From Planctomycetota bacterium (lineage in GTDB: Bacteria > Planctomycetota > UBA1135 > GCA-002686595), in NCBI GenBank assembly GCA_016220085.1, contig JACRIN010000015.1, positions 62,001-126,000 on the forward strand: a DNA stretch of 64,000 bases, given 5' to 3'. The position numbers and the translations under genes are program-made. The notes beneath the pieces are model-generated. The model saw only the letters and a program-made list of their open reading frames with translations, searched no databases and had not been told where the DNA came from. How positions within the stretch are numbered: position 1 is the stretch's first letter; each line of letters begins with the position of its first letter. Of the stretch, positions 55,638-63,300 are shown piece by piece.

Positions 55638-56086
55638 ATCCGCACCGGAGTGCCCGCTACCGCCACTCGAAGCTCACCGCTCCCGTCGCGCGGTGGAGCG
55701 TCGCCGACGTGTTGTGCGGTGCAGGAAAACCCCTTCCGCTTTGAGGTAGTCCTTCGAGAGGACGAGCGGCCGTCTCCGAGAGCCCCGAAGGGGGCAGGAG
55801 ATGGACATGGAAGGAAGACAGCAGCAGGTCGGCACAGCCGACGACGAGACCGGCTTGGCGGTCGAGGAGCCGGCTGTGCGCCGCAGCGGATGGCGCGGCG
55901 GGGACAGCTCGCGGTGATCAAGCCCTCGAACGGGGCACTGCGAAGAGATCAAGCGCAGAGCGCAACAAGCATCGGTAGTCTGTGCTCGATGGCACGTCGA
56001 AACGGAGGCGCCCGGCGAACTTCTTCCCGGCACGCGATCGCGCGCCAACGCCGGAGCGCGACACCGGTACGCTTCGGAGGTCCGGC
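55638..56086. other. Intergenic region before the Fic gene
   Basis: The minus-strand promoter of the membrane protein and the plus-strand promoter of the Fic gene must lie here. A 36-codon frame at 55807-55917 (plus) has AGGAG six bases before its ATG and reads MEGRQQQVGTADDETG onwards; it is too short and featureless for me to call a gene. Confidence 0.35.
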
Positions 56087-57088
56087 GTGAGCGGCGAGGT
56101 CGTCGTCTTCGTGGCGAAGGGCGGCCGAGTGCGCATGGACGTGCGCCTCGACGGGGAGACGGTGTGGTTGTCGCTCGATCAGATCGCGCGCCTCTTCGAG
56201 CGCGACAAGTCCGTGGTCTCCCGCCACCTTCGGAACGTGTTCGCGAGCGGCGAGCTCAAGCGCCGGGCAACTGTTGCAAAATCTGCAACAGTTCAACGTG
56301 AGGGTGACCGGGAGGTCACCCGCCAGGTCCAGTTCTACAACCTCGACGCAATCCTCTCGGTCGGCTACCGCGTGAACTCCAAGCGCGGCACGCAGTTCAG
56401 GATCTGGGCGACGAGCACGCTGCGCGAGCACCTGGTGCGCGGCTTCACGCTCAACGAGCGCCGCCTGCGCGAGCGCGGGTTCGCGGACATCGACCAAGCC
56501 GTGGGACTGCTCGCCAAGACCCTCTCGGCGAACGCGCTCGTCGGCGATGAGGGCGCGGCCCTGCTCGACGTCGTCAAGCGCTACACGCACGCCTGGCACC
56601 TGCTGCTCGCGTACGACGAGGAGCGGCTCCCGTCGGAACCCGGTCGACCGATGCGACCCACCGCCAGACTGACGCACCGCGCCGCGCGCGAAGCGATCGA
56701 TCGGCTGCAAGTAGAGTTGTCAGGTCGGGCGGAGGCCAGCGCGCTCTTCGGACGGGAGCGGGGCGAGCAGCTCGCCGGGTTGCTGGGAGCGATCGAGCAG
56801 ACGTTCGATGGCAAGCCGCTCTACCCCAGCGTCCAGCAGCGTGCCGCGCACCTGCTCTACTTCGTGATAAAGGACCACCCCTTCGCGGACGGCAACAAGC
56901 GCGTCGGGGCGCTGCTGTTCCTGGAGTATCTGAGGCTCAACGGGCTCCTCGTGCGCGCCGACGGCCAGGCGCGGATCGCCGCAAACGCGATGGTGGCGTT
57001 GGCGCTGCTCGTTGCAGCGAGCGAAGCCTCTCACAAGGACCTGATGATCCGCCTGATCCTCAACCTCCTGCACGACGCAGACGCCTGA
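56087..57088 (+). CDS. RhuM-Fic fusion protein
   Basis: The 333-residue protein has an N-terminal RhuM-type domain (VWLSLDQIARLFERDKSVVSRHLRNVF, then YNLDAILSVGYRVNSKRGTQFRIWA). A C-terminal Fic domain follows, with the intact catalytic motif HPFADGNK at 264-271 followed by RVGALLFLE. Fic enzymes usually transfer AMP from ATP to target proteins. I see no separate antitoxin gene, so inhibition may be internal or absent. The GTG at 56087 has GGAGG six bases upstream. Such RhuM-Fic proteins are typical of mobile regions. Its 3' end overlaps the antisense small gene at 57060-57374. Confidence 0.88.
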   Translation: MSGEVVVFVAKGGRVRMDVRLDGETVWLSLDQIARLFERDKSVVSRHLRNVFASGELKRRATVAKSATVQREGDREVTRQVQFYNLDAILSVGYRVNSKRGTQFRIWATSTLREHLVRGFTLNERRLRERGFADIDQAVGLLAKTLSANALVGDEGAALLDVVKRYTHAWHLLLAYDEERLPSEPGRPMRPTARLTHRAAREAIDRLQVELSGRAEASALFGRERGEQLAGLLGAIEQTFDGKPLYPSVQQRAAHLLYFVIKDHPFADGNKRVGALLFLEYLRLNGLLVRADGQARIAANAMVALALLVAASEASHKDLMIRLILNLLHDADA

Positions 57089-57374
57089 CGGCAAGGCATC
57101 CGAGATCGAGAACTTCGGTCCCGTCGATCGTGACGCTGGCCCGTGTGCCCTGCGGGATGAACGTCTGAGCGACGACCTGGGTGCAAATCAGGATCTTGCC
57201 TGCTGGGACGACCTACGGTTGCCCCTCGACCAGGCGCACCATGTCCCTCGGGTGCGGCATGTACTGGACGCGGACCGTGGCGGTGGAGGGCGCGAGCGAC
57301 TGGGACATCGTCAGGAGCGCGACGGCGCCGAGCACGAGGCCGACGAGAAGGGAGCGAGGGTGGAGCTGGATCAT
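57060..57374 (-). pseudogene. Small exported protein interrupted by an in-frame TAG
   Basis: The ATG at 57374 (GGAGA upstream) begins MIQLHPRSLLVGLVLGAVALL, a signal peptide, and continues to VEGQP. A TAG at 57213-57215 stops it after 53 residues. Reading on in the same frame gives VVPAGKILICTQVVAQTF and TRASVTIDGTEVLDLGC, protein-like sequence that ends at 57060. A single substitution, for instance in a Tyr codon, would explain the stop. Either the gene is recently inactivated or it makes a 53-residue product. It overlaps the end of the Fic gene on the other strand. Confidence 0.6.
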
Positions 57375-57415
57375 GGGGATCTCCGGGGTTGGGGATCGCG
57401 CGAGCGTATGCCGAG
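57364..57415. repeat. Duplicated leader, copy B
   Basis: This is the second copy of the leader found at 55578-55637. It spans the ATG, ribosome-binding site and upstream sequence of the broken small gene. Confidence 0.7.
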
Positions 57416-57492
57416 CGCCCGACTCCCGCACCCGAGCCCGCGTCCGAGGGGGCTCCCAGCTTCCGGCCAGGCACGATTAGACTGCTCCGGCT

Positions 57493-59763
57493 ATGTCCCA
57501 ACTCGATCGCCTCGCCCGTGCGCTCGTCGACACCGCCTTCGAACTCCACCGGCGTCGGCTGTGGCTCCAGGCCCCCGGCGACGGACTGTTCCTCGTGCGT
57601 ATCCCAGACCAGCCGCACCCGTTCGTCGCCACGATCATCGGTCAGCTTGGAAGCAACTACGGCCTGATCCTCGCTTGCGGCGAGCACGCGCTCGACGAGT
57701 TCGTGCACTCCATCGCTACCCGTGCGTCGGGTCTTCGATCCGTGGGTGTGCTCAGCGTCACCATGGGCTCGCTCGGCAGCATCCCGCCACACATGCGCGG
57801 CGTGATCGAGGCCGCCGGTTTCCAGGCGCGACGAGAGGCGCTCGCCCCGTTCTTCATGGCCAAGACCGCGGATCTCGACAAGGGCCGCGCCCCGAGCCGA
57901 TCGGAGCAGCGAGTCTTGCTCGCAGTCATGCGCGGTGTACTGCTCGCCCACGACGCGGGCGAGCTTCGCGTCGCGGAGTTCAGCGCGACGCCGAAGCGCT
58001 TGCTCGAGATCACCGTCACGGGCGAGGGACGCGACCTCAGCGCGAGCACGCGCACGGTCCGCGTGGATGTCGCCGCAGTTCGATCGGCAACGGCGTCCCT
58101 CTCTCTGCCGCCGGACCTGCCGCGCCTCGACGAGCGTTGGGTTGCGGGCACGGTCCTCGACGAAGGACTCGGTCCGGCTGACGTCGACGAGATCGCCGTC
58201 GTGGTAATCAACGAATCCAAGGGACTGGCGATCGCTCACTGTGCGGCCTCGTCGGACGAGCCCGATGCGATCCCGAAGTTGTTCGCGGCATTGCTCCGCG
58301 GCGAGTGGGAGCGACAGGGGCCAGGATTCCCGCGCGAAGTGCTGTTCACGGACTCGCGGATCCAGGTGCAGGTTGAGCCGATGCTCCGAGATCACGGCGT
58401 GCAGTGCTCGCTCATCGACCACCACGAGTTGATCGACGAGTACGCCGACCTCTGCGACACGCTGCTCGCGGACGCCCTTCGACAAGAGCCCCAGGTCGCG
58501 AAGACCGATTCGCTGCCGACCACGCTCGAGGGGTGGAAGGCGGCGGACCTCGAACTCACCAGGCAGCTGTGCGACCTCGTCGATGGCCAGTCCAAGTCCA
58601 AGTCGATCGACCGCGCGATAGCACGGTACTTCGGCACCACGGAGACCGGCGTCGAGGTGCTCTCGACGCTGCAGCAGTTTCAGCCGCTCGGCGCGTTCAT
58701 GGAATGGCGCCTGGCCGACTACCGCCCGACCGCGCGCTCGAAGACGTTTCTAGAAAAGCAACTCCAGCGCAAGGACCTGTGCCGGGTCGAGCGTGCGCTG
58801 ATCGAGGCGCGCTTGAACGCCCGGCTTTCGATCTATCGCATCGTCGCGACCCGCCCAGGGGAAAGCCTGGATGTCGAGGACATCTTCGACGGCTGCCGCT
58901 TCACGGTGCACGACCGCTCACTTTCCGGTTGCGACGTCGAAGGCGGGTGCATCCCGATGCGCCTGATGACGGTCAGCCGGTGGCTGTTCCCGGCGTTTGC
59001 CGGTCCGGCGATGACGACCGGCGATGTCGATCGAGCGACGCGCTTCTTGGAATCGTGCGGCTTCGACCTGTCGCGCGAGTCGATCCGACTCCATCCGCAG
59101 ATGCTCGGGTGGATTTGGCAGATCTTCCTCCCTCGGAATCGGCCACAGATCACGCTCACGAACACAGACGGGGATCTGCTCCTGTGGCACACGGCGACGT
59201 TCCGGCTCGCCGATCCGATCGCGACCGCTCGCGGACTCCATGCCAAGGAGAAAGTGAACTTCGACGAGGTCGACGGCACCTGGACCTGGTGGAAGCCCGG
59301 CGGCCCCAGCCCTGGGTTCGGAGACAACACGACGCTCGGTTCGATCGAGATCCACGACCAACGGCTCGTGCTAGAGGTGAACTCGGCGGCTCGGTTCGCT
59401 CGTGCGAGGACGTGGATCGAGGCGCTTCCCGGCGGCGTCGAGTTCGAGCGCGTCACGACGCGGGAAGTGAAGCCCGGCGCGTCCCCGCTCGACGATCGGC
59501 TCCCGAGCAAGCGGCAAACGGTCTCGCCCGAGTTGATCGAGCGGATCGCGAAGATGCACCGCGAGTCATGCATGCGCTGGCTCGACGAGCGGGTTCCGGC
59601 GCTCGGCAACCGCACGCCGCGTCAGGTAGCGACGACCGAAGCCGGGCGACAACGGGTCGCGGTGATGATCCGCACCATGCCTGCGATCAGTTCGCAAACC
59701 GGCCCGATCGAGCCGCCTCGCGAAGAGATGCTGAGGGCGATTGGAGTTCCCGTCTCGCTCTAG
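57493..59763 (+). CDS. Large unknown protein (DUF6930/DUF7309-like)
   Basis: The 756-residue soluble protein has no signal peptide. Its N-terminal part (DGLFLVRIPDQPHPFVATI, then YGLILACGEHALDEF) and a second module (AVVVINESKGLAIAHCAAS, EVLFTDSRIQVQVEPML) resemble the uncharacterised DUF7309 and DUF6930 families. The C-terminus has a short helical motif (CMRWLDERVPALGNRTPRQ then GRQRV) found at the end of several unrelated accessory proteins. No catalytic motif is evident. TAGACT ends nine bases before the ATG, and no ribosome-binding site is present, so it may be leaderless. Family naming is from memory and tentative. Confidence 0.7.
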   Translation: MSQLDRLARALVDTAFELHRRRLWLQAPGDGLFLVRIPDQPHPFVATIIGQLGSNYGLILACGEHALDEFVHSIATRASGLRSVGVLSVTMGSLGSIPPHMRGVIEAAGFQARREALAPFFMAKTADLDKGRAPSRSEQRVLLAVMRGVLLAHDAGELRVAEFSATPKRLLEITVTGEGRDLSASTRTVRVDVAAVRSATASLSLPPDLPRLDERWVAGTVLDEGLGPADVDEIAVVVINESKGLAIAHCAASSDEPDAIPKLFAALLRGEWERQGPGFPREVLFTDSRIQVQVEPMLRDHGVQCSLIDHHELIDEYADLCDTLLADALRQEPQVAKTDSLPTTLEGWKAADLELTRQLCDLVDGQSKSKSIDRAIARYFGTTETGVEVLSTLQQFQPLGAFMEWRLADYRPTARSKTFLEKQLQRKDLCRVERALIEARLNARLSIYRIVATRPGESLDVEDIFDGCRFTVHDRSLSGCDVEGGCIPMRLMTVSRWLFPAFAGPAMTTGDVDRATRFLESCGFDLSRESIRLHPQMLGWIWQIFLPRNRPQITLTNTDGDLLLWHTATFRLADPIATARGLHAKEKVNFDEVDGTWTWWKPGGPSPGFGDNTTLGSIEIHDQRLVLEVNSAARFARARTWIEALPGGVEFERVTTREVKPGASPLDDRLPSKRQTVSPELIERIAKMHRESCMRWLDERVPALGNRTPRQVATTEAGRQRVAVMIRTMPAISSQTGPIEPPREEMLRAIGVPVSL

Positions 59764-59906
59764 CGCGCCGTGTCTCCCGCGACCGAAAAAGTGGGGCGAC
59801 GACCTTGCGGCCGCCGACCCCGAGGGAGAGATCCTCGCCGGGCTTCCCGGGCTCGCGCCTCGCTCGCAATGGACTCGCGAGCGACCTACCCGCAGGCATC
59901 GTCGAT

Positions 59907-60365
59907 CTAGCTTGACGAGCGACGCCGATCTATCTCGGCGAGCGCGTCCCTCAATCGGGCATGCACCAGCACACCGACCTTGCCGGTCTTGAAGTCGGTG
60001 AACTGGGCATCGAACTCCGTACGGTTGATGCAATCGGGACAGACCGGGATCTCAGCCATGACGATCTGCTCCTTCCGGGAAGCCGCCCCTGCGAGCGCGC
60101 CGAGCAGTCCGCCGATGAGCAAGTCCATCAGCGCACGCTTCTCGGAGATGCCGCGATCAACGGGCCCGCTCGCGTCCCGCACCGAGACGACTTCCACTCG
60201 GCGTCGTCCGACGCGACCGCAGTTCGCGCAGACGTCAGGGAGGTCCGTCCACGCGTCCACCAGGATCGCGACGCGAACAGGGTCACCACACGTCGGGCAG
60301 CTTCCGTCCGATCGCGGAGTGACCTGCGTCTGACAGCGTGTGCAGTTGATGAACTTGGTCCCCAT
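59907..60365 (-). CDS. Zinc-ribbon protein with a hydrophobic segment
   Basis: The 152-residue protein has four Cys-x2-Cys pairs: CTRC, CPTC, CANC and CPDC, arranged as two zinc ribbons around a short Gly/Ala-rich hydrophobic segment (LLIGGLLGALAGAA) that could be a membrane hairpin. ATG at 60365 (MGTKFINCTRC). No enzyme motif. It is convergent with the large gene at 57493 and lies 143 bases from it. Function unknown. Confidence 0.7.
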   Translation of the reverse strand: MGTKFINCTRCQTQVTPRSDGSCPTCGDPVRVAILVDAWTDLPDVCANCGRVGRRRVEVVSVRDASGPVDRGISEKRALMDLLIGGLLGALAGAASRKEQIVMAEIPVCPDCINRTEFDAQFTDFKTGKVGVLVHARLRDALAEIDRRRSSS

Positions 60366-60517
60366 GGTGAGCGTCGTTCCCTCTCCCGTCGACGTCCCGG
60401 CTCAGGACTGGCCGCGACTCGAAACCCGAGTCTAGCGTTTTGCGTCACCCCACCCATTGCACCCCGTTCGTGGCCATCCACCGGGACGAGGCAGCCCTCA
60501 ACACTGACGCTCGTCCT

Positions 60518-60721
60518 TCACTCTAGCTTCTCGATCGCCTCGCGGAAGTCGGCGGTCTCCACGTGGCTGTTCACCGACGCGGTCCGGGTCAGCGTCGAGT
60601 GCCCGAGCAGCCGCTGTGCCTGGATCAGCGAGACGCCGGAGCGTGCGCAGCGCGAGGCGACGGTGTGGCGCGAGGCATGGACGCTCGACTTGCGGCCGTG
60701 GGCATCGAAGCGCGGGACCCG
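60518..60721 (-). pseudogene. C-terminal remnant of a tyrosine recombinase (integrase)
   Basis: About 67 codons reading left from 60721 encode VPRFDAHGRKSSVHASRHT, then ARSGVSLIQAQRLLGHSTL, the H-x-x-R and LLGHS motifs of the integrase catalytic domain. The tyrosine expected next is missing; the sequence is TASVNSHVE. There is no start codon, and the frame is preceded directly by the TAA of the 84-residue gene. It is therefore a decayed fragment, evidence of past site-specific integration here. Confidence 0.75.
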
Positions 60722-60976
60722 TTAGGCCCCGGGCCCAGGCTCGATCCGGCGCAGCTCCTGCATGCGCTTCCTCAAGTGCTCCAGCGCCTCGAAGAACGCT
60801 GCGGCCGGAAGTACGCTCTTCTGCTCGCCGCGCGGCACGTGGAGCTCGATCTCCATCGCCTCGTACCCGCGCTCCTGCGTGAGCACGCAGACGATTTGAC
60901 CGGCGAAGTACAGCTCGCCGACGAGGTCTTCGTGGTCGGGGTCGCTGCCGATGGTGATGCGAAACCGGGGGTCCAT
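60722..60976 (-). CDS. Small unknown protein adjoining the integrase remnant
   Basis: The 84-residue protein begins MDPRFRITIGSDPDHEDLVG and contains LYFAGQIVCVLTQERG and a helical C-terminus (FFEALEHLRKRMQELRRIE). It is compact, acidic-to-neutral and well formed, so I consider it real although I cannot name a family. ATG at 60976, eight bases after a 14-base palindrome. It lies in the same frame as the downstream integrase remnant, separated only by its TAA. Confidence 0.65.
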   Translation of the reverse strand: MDPRFRITIGSDPDHEDLVGELYFAGQIVCVLTQERGYEAMEIELHVPRGEQKSVLPAAAFFEALEHLRKRMQELRRIEPGPGA

Positions 60977-60983
60977 GCGGATC

Positions 60984-61063
60984 GAGGATCGATCCTCCGC
61001 GATGGCCGACTCGGTCGCAAGCGACGTCCAACGCAACGAGTCGCGTGTCGTGGTGACACGACA
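60984..61063 (-). promoter_or_regulatory. Palindromes upstream of the 84-residue gene
   Basis: A perfect palindrome GAGGATCGATCCTC lies at 60984-60997, just before the start codon, and TGTCGTG/CACGACA with a GTGA loop lies at 61046-61063. They may be operator sites for a DNA-binding regulator. The rest of 61064-61309 holds no gene I can support; 35-codon frames there are too short to call. Confidence 0.4.
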
Positions 61064-61309
61064 GCTCGGCCATCGTCACACGGAGACCTTCGACGTTGGC
61101 GTCCGGGCCGTTCCGCGTTCACGCCGACGCATGCAGCATCTCCGCGCCCTCGTCGGGTGCTCGACCTCTCGTCGTTGGGTGCTCATCGTGCGCGTCGATG
61201 GCGCGAACCTTGGACGTTGAACGCCCGGACCCGCGAGCCGCCGCCGATGCGGTTGCAACCGATGTTCAGCTCGCAAGAGCACCTCACCATCGGGCCGTCA
61301 TCTCCTAGT

Positions 61310-61525
61310 TCACGCCCCAGGCTCCTCGCCGCGAGGACGGAACAGCAGCGCCGAGCGCGCGCCGCGCTGGACGTCGAGAGCTGCCGGCAACTCCTGCGGT
61401 GCACGGCCGGCCAGCTCGAACGGTCGATGGACCCACGCGGTCTTGCGCCACTCAACTCCGTCGATGAAGAAGCGGTGGCGGCGGCGGCGCTCGGGTTCGC
61501 TCGGAACAGGGATCGCGATCCGCAC
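61310..61525 (-). CDS. Small unknown basic protein
   Basis: The GTG at 61525 has GGAG eight bases upstream and opens a 71-residue frame. It reads RRRRHRFFIDGVEWRKTAW followed by HRPFELAGRAPQ. Composition and strand-like spacing look more natural than the shadow frames around it, but I recognise no family. It points the same way as the 84-residue gene and the integrase remnant and may belong with them. Confidence 0.45.
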   Translation of the reverse strand: MRIAIPVPSEPERRRRHRFFIDGVEWRKTAWVHRPFELAGRAPQELPAALDVQRGARSALLFRPRGEEPGA

Positions 61526-61610
61526 GTGAACGCGCTCCGGCTCTTCGCTGTTGATCGGATCAACTGCTGCGGTTCAGCGGTCGAAAAGGTGCGCGAGAGG
61601 AGTCCCGACC

Positions 61611-62528
61611 ATGCTCGATTCGAACGTGCGTTTGCCCGAGCCTCATCGGATCGAGGCCGAGTTCGGTGCGCTCCCCCAGTTGCCCCGCGCGGTGATCGAG
61701 ATGACCGAGCTCGACATCGACTCGCCGAACTTCGCGGAAGAGGTGGCTCGGATCGCCGAGATGGAGACGTCGATCGCGGATCAGGTCATGCGGATCGCGA
61801 GCGTCCAAATTCCGCTTCCGCCGGAGCCGATCGACTCGATTCCGGAAGCGGTCGTGCACATGGGCTCGCGAGCGATCTCCGAGCTCACCGGGTCGCTCTC
61901 CGCCTTGAGTGTGTTTCCGCCGATCACGCAGGAGCACGTCGAGCTCTGGCGGCACGCCAACCAAGTCGCGGTGATCGCGCGGGACATCGCCGAGGATCGA
62001 TCGATCGGAATCGACCCGCAGGCCGCCTACTTGGCGGGATTGCTGCACGACATCGGCCGCTTCTTGATCTTTGAGCAAGACCCACAAGCTCTGTCGGACT
62101 CGAGCGTTCGCGGCAGGCCCGCAGCGCCCACTCTCATCGAGGCGGAACGGGCGAGATTCGGCGTCGAGCACGCGGAAGTCGGCGCGATGCTGTGTCGGCA
62201 CTGGGGGCTGCCCACCGCGGTCTGCGACATCGTCCGACTCCACCACAGCGTGGTCGTGGCGGACGAGCCGCTGCTGGCGCAGGTCGAGCGATGTTTGCCG
62301 ATCATCCAACAGGCCGATCACCTCAGCTCGCTCCTCTCGCGCGAACGCCGCCTGCTGGAGCTGCCGTTCTCCGAGCGAAGGGCGCTCATCGCCGCGCACT
62401 GTATGTCGACGTATCGCGCAGCGGCGTCTACGCCGACTCGGCTCGCGGAACGACTCGACATCGTCGTCGGACGCAGTCGCGACTTGCTGCGAAACCTCGG
62501 GCTCGGTTCGAGTTCGCCGGTCGATTGA
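61611..62528 (+). CDS. HDOD-domain signalling protein
   Basis: HDOD domains are HD-related, usually non-hydrolytic regulatory modules in bacterial signalling. The 305-residue protein has LPQLPRAVIEMTEL at the start, AVVHMGSRAISELTG, and the HD-like helix AAYLAGLLHDIGRFLIF followed by HWGLPTAVCDIVRLHHS. It retains an HD pair (His-Asp in LLHDIGR). ATG at 61611 with GAGGAG seven bases upstream. The GGDEF gene downstream suggests a shared signalling role, possibly with c-di-GMP. Confidence 0.9.
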   Translation: MLDSNVRLPEPHRIEAEFGALPQLPRAVIEMTELDIDSPNFAEEVARIAEMETSIADQVMRIASVQIPLPPEPIDSIPEAVVHMGSRAISELTGSLSALSVFPPITQEHVELWRHANQVAVIARDIAEDRSIGIDPQAAYLAGLLHDIGRFLIFEQDPQALSDSSVRGRPAAPTLIEAERARFGVEHAEVGAMLCRHWGLPTAVCDIVRLHHSVVVADEPLLAQVERCLPIIQQADHLSSLLSRERRLLELPFSERRALIAAHCMSTYRAAASTPTRLAERLDIVVGRSRDLLRNLGLGSSSPVD

Positions 62529-63300
62529 TCGCACGGCGGCGCTCCGCTCGACGGAGCAGCAGCGGTTTCGCGCGCGGGCTCGATCGACGGCGAGCCGGGG
62601 CGCGCCGCGCGCGCGAGTCGTGACGCGAGGCGTACCGCTCGCCCGACGGCGTCGACCCGCGAGGAACGGTTGGCGACTCGACTGCGGGCTGGTGCAACCT
62701 GGCGCCCGACCGACGACGCTCTCCGGGCCCATGGGTCACACTCCACGCCGCGGCGGTGGGAGTCGACCGAGAGCGTCGAGCGGGCGAGCGCCGCGTCGCG
62801 ACGATCGGAGCGACGAAGTGCGGCACCGCGAGCTCGCGCCGAGATCGCGTGCCGTCGCCGCGGGGCCCGCGCGATGCGGAGGTGTTCCGATGCAGGGTCG
62901 TGAGGCGGCGCCAACCCGCGGTCGCGTCGCCGGCACGAGGCGCGGACCTCCACGAATCGCGACCCCGGGTGCAAGACCTGCCTCAGGCGCGATGGAGCTC
63001 GGCGAGCGACTCGCACCATGCACGAGCGTCCGAGAACTCGATCGGACCTCGAGGTCGCGGTCGCGTCGCGAACTTCGTGGAGGCTCGCGCCGTTCCACGC
63101 CGCGCGGGCCACGGACTCCTCGGCTGTCCGTCGGTCCGCAGCCAAACCGCGAGCCGCGTGGTGCGATCCGTCGCCTCGAACGCCGAGTGCGGGATTTCGC
63201 GGGCCGCGCGCTCGCCCACGCAAGAGCGACTGGGTCAGCGGGGCTCGAATTCGAGGAGACGTATGCAGCCGGCGGCGTCCGACGTCCGACGCAGGTCCTC
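62529..63300. other. Intergenic region before the GGDEF gene
   Basis: These 770 bases are open in several frames on both strands, but every translation is dominated by Arg, Ser and Ala without recognisable motifs, so I annotate no gene. A strong GAGGAG-ACGT-ATG (63253-63265) opens only a 39-codon frame in a different phase from the GGDEF gene. Confidence 0.4.

Noticed and set aside
55807-55917. 36-codon frame with AGGAG before the Fic gene
   Set aside because: Good ribosome-binding site but no hydrophobic segment, motif or other support; too short to call.
46839-61563. Direct repeat of the tRNA-Asn 3' end as an attachment site
   Set aside because: No second copy of the GGTTCGAGCCCTAC segment is visible on either strand downstream, so no att site is annotated.
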